From positions 60,632,502 to 60,696,501 of the forward strand of contig NC_134701.1 of NCBI RefSeq assembly GCF_043290135.1: 64,000 nt of DNA. Reading direction: 5' to 3'. The translations under genes were made by a program, and so were the position numbers. Positions 1 to 9,222 of the stretch are shown here, piece by piece. The notes beneath the pieces are model-generated. The model made no database searches and was not told the DNA's origin. It worked only from the letters and a program-made list of their open reading frames with translations. How positions within the stretch are numbered: the first letter of the stretch is position 1; the number at the start of each line of letters is the position of its first letter. The stretch is from Rhipicephalus microplus. Its lineage: Eukaryota; Arthropoda; Arachnida; Ixodida; Ixodidae.

Positions 1-10
1 GAGTTTCTCT

Positions 11-22
11 CCCCCCCCCCCC
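11..22. repeat. Poly-C tract
   Basis: A run of twelve C at the window edge. It is simple sequence; no feature is attached to it. Confidence 0.9.
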
Positions 23-217
23 AAATTCGCATGTGGTGGGTTGTCTCCTACTGAGCATAAGTAATGAAGAAAGTCATTTTTCATGGCCATCTACATGTGC
101 CTCCCGCCCTCAGAAAAACATTTCTTGCTACGGGGCTGTGTCTTTATGAGCTTTTTATGTCTTCTTGCTCGTTCTTCATTCGTTTTTACCTCGCATTATC
201 TGCATGTGTATAAAATA

Positions 218-1049
218 CAGGGTGTTTCAATAAATGTGTCCTATATTCTTTAAAATTAGAGAAAGAAGGTACTTGCGTCCTAGTTGCGGCATTGCCTTTC
301 CTGTGACAAAAGGAATCTTCAGATAGGCGCAAACAACAATTGGGGCAGTAATTATAGCAATTAAGATAATTACCATTTTTACCAGTGGTAGTAGCTGGTC
401 GAGTTGAATAGGCAAATTCAAGTGCTTTCTACGAAACGTCTATAGCCATTTTGAAAATTTTGCAAAGGCAGCCACTGATAATCACCATGAAATGATGCAA
501 TCTGCCTAATTTAGCTGTCGAAATCAATACCAATGTACTAGACTGCACATCTAGCATTCATTTCGACAATAGTCTCAGTAACGACACTGTTTCTACAGCC
601 GTTATCAACTGTCAATCCAGACACTTTGCTTTGTGCATGCTTATCGACGCTCACTTAATATTCTCTCAAAATGCAAGAGAAGCAGTGTTGTCATGGAGCG
701 CATTGTCAAAGTGAATGGTAGATGCACTGTATGGTGCGTCAGTTTCGATTTCGGCAGCTAAACTGAGCAGAATGCATCGCTTTGCGGGGATTACCAGTGG
801 CTTCTTTTCCCAAATTTAGACTGGCTATGGACTACTTGTAGGAAGGGGTTCAATTTGCCCATTTGACCCGACCGGCTATTACCACTGGTTAAATAGATGA
901 TTGTGGTAATTTCTATAAATAATGCCATAAGTAATGTTTGTACCTATCTGAAGATGCCTTCTGCCATAAGAAGGCAACGCCACCTGTAGCACGCAAATGA
1001 CACTTTTCTCTAATTTAAAAAATATATTGAGACATATCTGAATAATCTG
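218..1049. mobile_element. Inverted-repeat (MITE-like) element with ~200-bp arms
   Basis: The left arm (about 218-425) and the reverse complement of the right arm (about 842-1049) align along most of their length. Shared blocks include AAATTAGAGAAA, a GCATTGCC/GCGTTGCC block, ATCTTCAGATAGG and ACCAGTGGTA. The outer end reads CAG on both sides, and the left tip CAGGGTGTTTC resembles tips common in arthropod DNA repeats. Identity is roughly 70-75 percent by eye. The loop (about 425-840) holds no protein-like frame. This suggests a non-autonomous DNA element or fold-back repeat. The family and target duplication are not resolved, because the outer boundaries are diverged. Confidence 0.65.
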
Positions 1050-1737
1050 TTGATATGTCTAATGAGTCTTTCATTCAATGCCAAATCGTCTAGCGTTTTT
1101 CAGACCATCACGAGTATGGCTGATAAAACTTCCACATATTTCTCGAAGTGCAAAACTCGCCTGATCATTTAATTTTATTGCCAGAAATTTTCCTCCCTAC
1201 TTATAGGAGCCTATTGTTTTGCGCCAAGTAAGGTGAAAGGCATCAAACAACAAATTATTTCAAAAAAAGTTTTTGGAATGCAATCGATAAAAGACATTTC
1301 TGGCAAGGTAATAAACTTATCTAACTTCAAAATAATGACTTGTATAAGTATCTTATTTCTTTGAGGGCTTTTCACTTGAGCAATATTGAATAAGGTTGCT
1401 AATTTTGAGATTTTCCCGAGAACGAGGTAAGTTCCAAGGTTAAAGATAAAATATGTGCTGTTGGCCTGCCAACATGCTAGAAACTAAAAATAATTTAGGC
1501 ACTGATGTTATAGCAAATACTCTGAAAAAAATGGTAGCATCAATTTGCTTGAAAAACCTCTGTATTCAGCGTCAAAAGCTTGCCTTGGTGTTCAAACTAC
1601 AAATATGCACAATTTTTAAAGCTCTATGGACAAGCTAAGTATAGGTGGAATTACTACCGGGTATAATTATGAAATTCGGAAAATATTTTTAATCGTGTAT
1701 CTGCACCAACTTTTCACCTACATAACTCAAGCGACAT

Positions 1738-1925
1738 GATACACTGGCAAGGGCAATCTTCAGCAGAATGCCACTGACTTGAAATACAGAAAGCGAATTT
1801 GGTGCTTTCTACAGAGTAATTGAAGTATATACGATACACTGGCAAGGGCAATGTTCAGCAGATTGCCACTGACGTGAAATACAGAAAGCGAATTGGTGCT
1901 TTCTAGAGAGTATTCGAAGTAGAAA
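1738..1925. repeat. Tandem duplication, 95-bp period
   Basis: Two copies (1738-1832 and 1833-about 1925) begin with GATACACTGGCAAGGGCAAT and both carry the GAAATACAGAAAGCGAATT block. The duplicated unit is the loop-proximal end of the left arm of the 1068-3590 inverted repeat, because its start also matches the right arm near 2890. The duplication is therefore later than the inverted repeat. Confidence 0.8.
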
Positions 1926-2524
1926 TAGGGTTACAATCTGCATTCCATTGCCAGAGTAGGGGTGCTAGAAGCACTGGGTTCAGTGTGGTGACTTCCAGGT
2001 GGGCCATGCAGCTTTATAGGTATAAAGTCAGACATCCTGCTTTTTTAGGTAGTTTTGCAAAGGCAGTAGGTGTGTTTTATACACATAATCAAAATATTTA
2101 GTCATATTCAGTACATATTTCTTATGGCATGCTAGTAGCATTCATGCAGTACACTGGTAAATGCTATTGTAAAACAACCAATTCTTATTTTCTGGCTTTC
2201 AGAAGAGCACCCTGCTCCCTGAGACCCAAAGCCTGTCATACGAGTACAGAAGCAAAAAAACCTTGAATTAGGAACTGGTAGTCAATGCGATAGCCTCGTT
2301 TATGTTGTGTGTAAGGGATAATTCTGTACTGTATACTTTTTAATGGCCTAATGGCTCATCTGGGACTCATCCCCAGCGGCGTAGCCAGGAAGGCAAGAGG
2401 AGCTGCTTAACTCTTCCCTCCCAGCGATGTCTAGGTATTTTTTATCCTAAGGCCATGGATTGTCCTTTTACTGTGACTGATTCGTGACTGCCTAGTTTAT
2501 CGATGACTCAGCAGATGGCGCTAG

Positions 2525-2632
2525 TAAGAGTGACAGGCAGATAGACGGATTCACGGTTACCAATAAAACCCTCTGAAGCTTCGCCCCACACATCACCATT
2601 GACTTCGTAGATATGCTGTGATTTTTTTAGTT
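2525..2632 (+). repeat. Fragment of a short interspersed repeat (related to 62682-62903)
   Basis: Positions 2576-2628 match the reverse complement of the left end of the element at 62682-62903 almost base for base: GCTTCGCCCCACACATCACC here against GCTACGCCCCACTCATCATC there, followed in both by GATATGCTGTGAT and a T run. Only one terminus is recognisable here. It lies in the loop of the 1068-3590 inverted repeat. Confidence 0.6.
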
Positions 2633-3590
2633 CCGCGTGTGCATACCTACATGGAAACATACAAACACACAAGAATGTACATAACGTATGACCAAAGCCA
2701 CCTTTCCCTCCAACACCACCTCCACACACAAAATATCTATTCGCTACGCTACTGGCTTCCACACTCTGGCGACCTTCATTTTAGCTCACCTCTGTTGGCA
2801 ATGGAATGCAGATGATAGCCCCAATCCAATTATAATTGCTCCGCATCAAGCTTGCTGTGTGTACGTCTGTTCTGTGGAAGTCTGTTGAATATTGCCCTTG
2901 CGAGTGCTTCATGCTGCTTGAGTTAAGTAGGGGTAAAGCTGGTGTAGATACATAATTTCAAAAAATACTTCTCAAATTTAAAAATAATACACTTTAGTAC
3001 CTTCAAGTATATTGAGGTAGTGCATACCACTTCAAAATGAAATGTTGTAAATATTTTTGTCTGACCACCAAGGCAAACTTTTTGACGCCTAATACAGAGC
3101 TTTTCTCAAAAAAGAGAAACTAACCATTTTTTACTATCTGCTAAACTTCAGTGCGTAAATTATTTTTAATTTATAGCTTGTCAAAGAAGTCACTAGCACA
3201 TTTTTTATTTGTGTCCTTAGAATTTGCCATCTTACCAGAAAAAATACCAAACTTTGCAACAATATTCAAAATTTCTCGTAGGAAAAGCTCTCAAATAATT
3301 ATTATACAAAAGTAAGTCGTTATTTTTAGTTAAATTACTTCATTACCTTACTTGAAATGCCATTTAGTGAGCGCATTCCAAAACGACTTTTGAAAAAAGA
3401 TTGTTGTTTTGTGATTTTTAGCTCAGTCGGTGCCATACCACATACTCTCATAACTAGGGAGCAAAATCTTTGGTAAGGAAATTAAATGACGAGGACGAGT
3501 TTCGAACTTCGAGAAACGTGAAAATTTTTTTTCCGCCACATTCATGATTGTCGAAAAAAGCACTGGACGATTTCGCATTGTAAAGCCGTA

Positions 3591-5254
3591 ATAGTTGTAT
3601 TGCTTAATACATTGAATTACTCTTTTGCTCCTTTTGCCTCAACTAATAATCTTAGCCAATATTTAGGTGCATTTATGAAGTTGTTTGTGCTTTCAGCCGT
3701 TGGATTTTGTATGATATGTATTATTATTTAATATGTGTGACCATTTATTTTTGTGCTGCCAGCCAGTGCCTCTAACAAGGCCTATTAGGAATCTTGAAAT
3801 GAATATATAATTGTGCTCGCACTGTTTTTTGCTCTGTACTCGTCTGGTGTGGTTGTGCTGACAAAATGTTTGTCCTCTTTTTTAGAAAAGAAGTCGGCAC
3901 TATACTGGTGGAGTAGAAGAACAACACAGATGCTTCGGGTATCTGAAAGATAAGATAATCTTTCTTTGTATTTTAGATTTCAGATACCAAGCCGCCGAAA
4001 TAAAATAAATTTTTTGACAATTTTCGCTCACACACTTTGTAGCATGTCTGTGCTCTATTTCGTTTTATGGTCATGGGAAAATAAAATTTATTTTCAGTGA
4101 ATAAAAACTTGTCCTTGTTAGTTTTTAAACATTTTATTACACTTGGTAAATTTTTTAGCATGTGCAGGTGCAGTCAAAAGTTCCCAGGGGTCGCTTCCAC
4201 AGGATTAGTTGAAATAGTGGCCTGGGAAATTTAGAATTATGTTGTACTTGCAGAAGAAAGATCTGCTGATTACGAATGCCTTGTGTTGATTCTAATGGAA
4301 ACACATTTTTTTATTTATGGACGTGTACCAATAGTATTATGAGTAATGTGTGAGAAATGGCCTTATAGAGCAGGTGTTGTTCCGTACCAGCAGTTACTTT
4401 ATTTCTTCATTGCGGAGATCTCCGTGAATGTTGAACGGGCTGTACGTTCTATGTGTTCTACGTGATCTCTGGTGTACTATTTTCTTTTTACAGAAGTGGT
4501 TGGCAGCATGTTACCTACGCCTTTTTATGTAATCAAGGGAAAATATTTGTTGCAGTGTGCAGTGCTGTTCAATGGTTCATTTTTTCCACTTTCTTTCAGC
4601 ATTCCATGTTTTCGTATTTTTCCAAATGGTTGAGAATATTGTGTGCTCTTGTCTGCTACGGGTGAATAGTGAATATGACAAGGGCCAACCGTGGCTTTTT
4701 CCTGTTTTGTACACAGTTCGGTAATGTCTGAATAACTTTTATTTCATTTGCTGTTGAATCAAAATTTATTCACTTTCAACCACTCAATTTCACATGTTAT
4801 TCACCTTTGAGTTTAGTTCAGGCGTGTCTAATTATCTAATATAGGGCTTAAAACGTCTTGGCATTCCATATGTACTTCAAAATCGGTTGTATTCACCTGG
4901 TTGTCCTTTAAGACGTCGTTCACATTAGTTGAGATATGGTTTCATTCTAATTACTTAAGATGTTCATCAGAGTATGTGGCCACGTGCCACACAATTAGTT
5001 TGGTGTGAGTTGCGTTTACACCACGGACGCCGGTAGAAGCAGTGAAAAGTTTATTCAATATGACATGCCTGAGCAAGTGGGCGTAGTTCTTAGTCCAGAC
5101 CTCTAATAAAATTTGAGAATACTGGACGTACTCAAGCACAACCAGCTTGATCTCATTGCTGCGTTGGATATCAGCTTAATACGTCGCATATAACCGCAAA
5201 GTGACGAAGTTGAGTGGTCCACTAAGTGAAAAGTGCCATGTTCTGATTTTCCAG
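3591..5254. other. AT-rich DNA without a recognisable gene
   Basis: Short frames occur on both strands but show no domain, no codon pattern and no splice context that would support a gene. No repeat element was recognised here by eye. Confidence 0.5.
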
Positions 5255-5446
5255 AATGACTCCATCGAACTTCTGCAGCAGGTCGCGAACGTCACAAATC
5301 TCACGACGCTCGCACTGGCGTTCACTCTACGAGCATGGTGTTACGAGGTGAAACATCCGGATCCACTGAGTCTAAAGACCAGCAATTACTTACCGTTCAT
5401 GCTTTGCCAGGAGAATTCTACGCCGAGTTGCCGGCCACCAGCATCA
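5255..5446 (+). CDS. Candidate internal host exon (64 codons, phase 0-0), unknown protein
   Basis: A pyrimidine-rich stretch ending TTTTCCAG precedes position 5255, and GTAAGT begins at 5447. The interval is 192 nt, exactly 64 codons, and is open in the frame that starts at the first exon base. The predicted peptide begins NDSIELLQQVANVTNL and contains two N-glycosylation-type motifs (NVT, NLT). No family is recognised. The in-phase fit of acceptor, frame and donor is the only support; neighbouring exons were not found. A BEL/Pao relic begins 200 bp downstream, so this could also be part of an unrecognised repeat. Treat it as a hypothesis. Confidence 0.3.
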
Positions 5447-5567
5447 GTAAGTGGTTAATACAATAAGCATTATGTACCCGCAAGTCATTTGATGGCGTCA
5501 ATTTGCTTCAATTTTGTGTATGGAGCACTACCATATGGTGGCACTACAAGGCTACTTTCAGCAATGC

Positions 5568-5600
5568 TTAGATCAGACCTTTCAAATAGGTCTGATCTAA
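5568..5600. repeat. Perfect 13-bp hairpin, 7-nt loop
   Basis: TTAGATCAGACCT (5568-5580) is followed after seven bases by its exact reverse complement (5588-5600). It lies just upstream of the primer-binding-like site of the BEL/Pao relic. It is one of five similar perfect hairpins in the window. Confidence 0.85.
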
Positions 5601-5646
5601 TCATTAAGGTTTAAGGTACCCGGGATCTGACCAGATATCTTTACCC

Positions 5647-5660
5647 TGGTGCCGAAACCC
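5647..5660 (+). promoter_or_regulatory. Primer-binding-site-like sequence of a BEL/Pao element
   Basis: TGGTGCCGAAACCC, nearly identical to the sequence right after the left LTR of the BEL element at 50932. It marks the likely start of the internal region of the relic that follows. No LTR could be delimited upstream. Confidence 0.55.
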
Positions 5661-6613
5661 ACCCAGTCATCTAGCCCTCGACTATCGACAATGGACGAAC
5701 TCCGAGTACAGCGTGGCTTGTACGGGACAGCCATCCCAAAGACAATATCGACTCTTGACACCCTACTGGCAAGCTCGCTGGCCCCTGATCGCCGGCTCCA
5801 GGAGCTCATCGACATCATTGTGGCAAAACACGCCCACCTCAACAACGTCGACACAGATATTCAAGCTGTGCTACATGGTGAGGACCTGTACGCAGACTTG
5901 ACTATACCGCCAACGAATATGAAGATCAGGTCATTTGCGCTAAAGCAAGGGTTCCCCATGCAACCACGCCACGGCCGCGAACCCCATCCGTATCCGTCGC
6001 CGTCACAACTACTCCACGCAGTGACCATTTCACAAGCACGTCACAGCAGCCCACAACCTTGCCTTCTTCCTGTCTTCCGACTCTCACGACACCATCTCGT
6101 TTCCCAATGCCCAAGCTGCACATCCCAAGTTTCTCAGGCGAAGAACGCTACTGGCAAAGATTTTGGGACCAGTTTCAAGCCAGTATCTACAACGAGTGGA
6201 TTCCGAAAATTAACAAGTTCCAACACCCATCGACATACCAGGCTGGGGCAGCGAACGCAGCCAGTCAAGGTATTCGCTTGGCTAAAGTGAAATATGACGT
6301 CGCCATTCAGATCCTGTCGGGTCACTTCAGTCATCGCGACGTGATAGTCAATGGCCATCTTGACAGTTTCCTGTCAGTCACAACAGTGCGAAGTTCTGCC
6401 GACGTGACCAAGCTACGAAATCTATATGATGTAGCCACCTTCCACATCAACGCCCTGGAAGGTCTCGGAGAATCTCCAGGCGCGTATGCCGCTGTGCTGT
6501 GGCGTGTTCTTTTAAAGGCGTTACCTTCGGACCTCAGTATCCTCTATCGCCAACGGCAAAAAGAAGCCATGCTGAGAACGCCAGAGAATTCTAAGAAGCC
6601 CAGTCACAAATGA
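5649..6613 (+). pseudogene. BEL/Pao retrotransposon gag remnant (frameshifted)
   Basis: Two overlapping frames make up the remains of a BEL/Pao Gag. The first (5649 to about 5930) starts after the primer-binding-like site and reads as an N-terminal helical region. The second (6059-6613) contains the core typical of BEL Gag (DUF1759-like): KLHIPSFSGEERYWQRFWDQ and, further on, VKYDVAIQILSGHFSHRDVI and LRNLYDVATFHINALEGLGE. The switch between frames near 5930-6060 and the stop at 6613 show decay. Gag in this family forms the RNA-packaging particle. Downstream to about 6960 the sequence is still GC-rich, but pol could not be recognised, so the element is truncated. It is distinct from the BEL element at 50.75 kb, which has its own gag. 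Confidence 0.7.
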
Positions 6614-6978
6614 AAGACTTACTGACCATCATCAAAATACATGTAGAGAGGCCGGAGGAAAGTGGTTTCCAGCAACCGATATCAATTACAAGCCGGAAGC
6701 CTCCACAGCGAGACTTGATGATCCTTCAGCCACCATAGCCCTTCGCTGTGGCTTCATCAGCAGAACTTCGATCTCCGTACTCACACCCCTGCGTCTTGCG
6801 GACCTCTTTCAAACACGCTGTCCAGAATTTCTCCGAACGTCTTTATCTGGAAAACATGATGAAGAGACTTTACGCAGAGGAGCTATGCTTTCGCTGAGCC
6901 AAACGCAACCATTTCTGCCACTGATTGCCGCACCACCAAAACCCATCGGCGGTGACGCGCAGCACGACATTTATTTTT

Positions 6979-7243
6979 GCTGTGTGACATCGACAACGTA
7001 ACTAAGTTGTCGAGGATGGAGAGGCGAGTCGGCGGCGACGAGCCAATGCCGAGGTCACAGGTTTATTCGGGACGAAAGCGTAGACGGAGTCACTGCTGCA
7101 GCATCAAACGAGGTTCCAAGCTAGGCCGTTCTAAAAATCTTTCGTGGCTCGCGCCACACGAGCCACGCAGCTCGCTTCTTTTTCGGTGCGGCCAGTTAGC
7201 GAAATCTAGCGTGGCGCTTCAAACTGTTCACAACGTGCCAACA
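6979..7243 (-). repeat. Possible solo LTR, minus strand
   Basis: Read on the minus strand, the block starts TGTTGGCACGTTG, ends GATGTCACACA, and carries an AATAAA signal about two thirds along (plus-strand TTTATT near 7062), as an LTR would. No second copy, primer-binding site or target duplication was found. The call is tentative. Confidence 0.22.
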
Positions 7244-7296
7244 GCGCCTTGGTATGGCATGATAACGCACCGGGGTCCAGAATGACCACTGTTTGA

Positions 7297-7695
7297 GCCA
7301 TGACTTCGCTTTCGACCAGCTTCACGACCTCTCTCGTGCCCACAATGCAGCAGGCCGCGACTTAGCTTTCGACCGCCTTCACGACCCCTCTCGTACCGAC
7401 ATCGCAGCAGACCACGACATCGCTTGCAACCGGCCTTACGACTCTACTCACCTCAACGTTGCCGCAGGCCGCGACTTCAACTTTGACTAGCCTCTCGACT
7501 CCTTTCGCTTCGACGTCGAAGCAGACTGCCACTTCGCCTTCTACCAGCCTCTCGACTACCCTCGCTTCGACGTTACAGCAAGCCGTGACTTCGCCATCGA
7601 ACACTCTCACGGCTCATCTCGCTTTCTCGTCGCCCCAAGCTGCGACTTCGCTTTCGACGAGCCTCACAGCTTCAATGCCGCCTACTACTCCAACG
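7297..7695 (+). repeat. 57-bp minisatellite, about seven units
   Basis: The anchor RCYGCGACTTCG-like block recurs at 7354, 7411, 7468, 7525, 7582 and 7639, exactly 57 bp apart each time, with no indels. Because 57 is a multiple of three, one frame stays in register through all units and encodes a 19-residue Thr/Ser-rich repeat. Confidence 0.9.
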
Positions 7696-7977
7696 AGTTC
7701 TGGGTACGCGCTGAAGAACCATTCGCTTTGCACGTTATACACGGCGCATCAGTGCAAGGACTTGTCAACAAAGTACGTTGTGGAGCGTTGGATTGATAAG
7801 GAAAAACCCGGAGGAACCATGAAGTTCCAGTATATGGCTCGTGAAAAACACGCGGAGACCTGCTTCTCCTCCTACATACTCCTGAAACACAATCCTGGCG
7901 GTAGGGTCTCTAATTCGTCTGCTCTGAAGCCCAAGAAAGTCAATGATCGTGAGTGTGAGGGGAGATGCTGCTATTAG
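7300..7977 (+). pseudogene. Thr/Ser-rich 19-residue-repeat reading frame with unique C-terminal part
   Basis: An ATG at 7300 opens a frame through all units of the 57-bp minisatellite. A single in-frame TAG at 7363-7365 (unit 2) interrupts it; from 7366 it stays open to the TAG at 7975-7977. Repeat units look like SPSTSLSTTLASTLQQAVT, mucin-like in composition. After the repeats comes a non-repetitive segment of about 95 residues with several cysteines, ending ECEGRCCY. No family is recognised and no signal peptide is visible. The exact 3n period and the open frame argue that it was once translated, perhaps as part of a mobile element, since it lies between a BEL relic and Gypsy-1. It could also be coincidental. 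Confidence 0.35.
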
Positions 7978-8641
7978 CCACACTCAACCAGGTTCATAAA
8001 CCCCATGGCCATCTATGACACCACTGAATATAAGAAGAAGATGGCGCCTGATGCCAGACACCTGCGCTGAATGTACGAATGCCACACCGCACAGCTCCAG
8101 CATTACGTCACGCACCTCATGCATGCAGCACGACGGATACGGCGGAAACGAGTACTCTCGTAAAGTGCGACACACCATCACTGACCGGTCGTCTACAAAC
8201 TTCTGCGGTGATGTATATGGTCATGACTCCAAAACTGCCGCCATTCATCAGACTCATGCTCCCAAAAACGCCAGCTCGATGTGCGCCACAATTCATGACG
8301 CCAGAACGAATGCCGACATTCTGCTACCGGCCACACAGCACGTAGACAAATTCGCGCTGCCTCCGAACGCGGCCGAGATTCACGCCCTTGGCGACTTCAC
8401 TGCCCGAAAGAACCATAATGCTTGAGAATCATTGTCGTCCTCTTCGAACAAGCAAGAAAAATCATTGTCGATTTTGCAGTTTTCATGCAGCTAACAAGCA
8501 CCTGTAAGCCAGGCACACGCTAAGGACCACCTAACACCCGAAGTGATCAAGCAGCGCATGATCGCGTGGCAGAGACAGAAGCTTCCGATGCAACACCAGA
8601 AGCAGATCATCAACATTGCGCCCAAGGGGCACACACAACAT
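7978..8641. other. GC-rich sequence between minisatellite frame and Gypsy-1, unassigned
   Basis: Overlapping open frames occur, but none shows a recognisable domain. The base composition resembles retroelement coding sequence more than the AT-rich background, so this may be an eroded element into which Gypsy-1 inserted. Confidence 0.35.
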
Positions 8642-9048
8642 TGCCACGTTCCATTTCACAAGTTTTTGTTATCGTTCCGAAACACCACACGATTCTCGGC
8701 GCAAACCGCGCCTGCAGGTTTCGAGAAGGTTCCGGACTATAGTAGATCATTTCGATAAGATCACGCCCACTGTGCGAACGGTACAGATTGTTCTGGAACC
8801 TACGCCACCGCCACCGATAACGCTAGAACCTTCGATGACAAGGGTATAAATGCCGACGCGCTTCGCCGCTTGTCAGTTGTTGATCGAAGGCCGACGCTGC
8901 GTTCGCCGCTATCAGTCCGAGACTGCTATCTGTGCATGACTGCTGCTGTAATAAGACTTTCCCTTTACCGGGCACAGGTTCGCCCAAATAAACAGTTAAA
9001 TCCCAACACTAAGTTTTCTGTCTTCGGCCACGTCACGACCCCGTGACA
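8642..9048 (+). repeat. Gypsy-1 5' LTR
   Basis: Begins TGCCACGTTCC and ends CCCCGTGACA, and matches 14728-15134. A TATAAA box is at 8845-8850 and an AATAAA signal at 8987-8992. Both are intact here and altered in the 3' LTR. Confidence 0.95.
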
Positions 9049-9050
9049 TC

Positions 9051-9064
9051 TGGTGGAGGTGCTG
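9051..9064 (+). promoter_or_regulatory. Gypsy-1 primer-binding site
   Basis: TGGTGGAGGTGCTG starts two bases after the LTR. The same 14 bases follow the LTR of Gypsy-2, and a one-mismatch form follows that of Gypsy-3. It would pair with the 3' end of a tRNA ending in ...GCACCTCCACCA; the tRNA was not identified. Confidence 0.75.
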
Positions 9065-9222
9065 CTTCGTTCATGTACCGGACGCCCCCGTCAAGCCGTG
9101 AACCCAGCCCCCTTCGCTGAGAAGACACCGACGCCAACCAAGAGCAGCGAACGAGCCGCCGACAGCAAGGTCTGCCACCGGAGTACGGCCTGCTACAAGA
9201 CAAGGCGCGGAAGACCAAGACC

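Larger units (their letters stand above)
1068..3590. mobile_element. Long inverted-repeat (fold-back) element, arms ~700 bp
   Basis: The left arm (about 1068-1785) is matched by the reverse complement of the right arm (about 2870-3590) over its whole length with small indels. Shared blocks include CAATGCSAAATCGTC near the tips, TTTCTCGAAG, TCATTTAATTTT/CC, TTTTGGAATGC, GGCGTCAAAA/GCGTCAAAAG with GCCTTGGTG, TAACTCAAGC and CAAGGGCAAT near the loop. Identity is about 70-75 percent. No transposase-like frame is seen in the arms or in the ~1.1-kb loop, which itself contains other repeats. It abuts the 218-1049 element. It is probably an old DNA-transposon derivative; transcription through it would give a long hairpin RNA. 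Confidence 0.65.

Noticed and set aside
227..421. Small hydrophobic minus-strand frame like a membrane peptide
   Set aside because: It lies entirely in one arm of the 218-1049 inverted repeat and has no start context or homology.
4453..4665. 70-codon hydrophobic plus-strand frame
   Set aside because: T-rich low-complexity DNA gives Phe-rich frames by chance; no splice or domain support.
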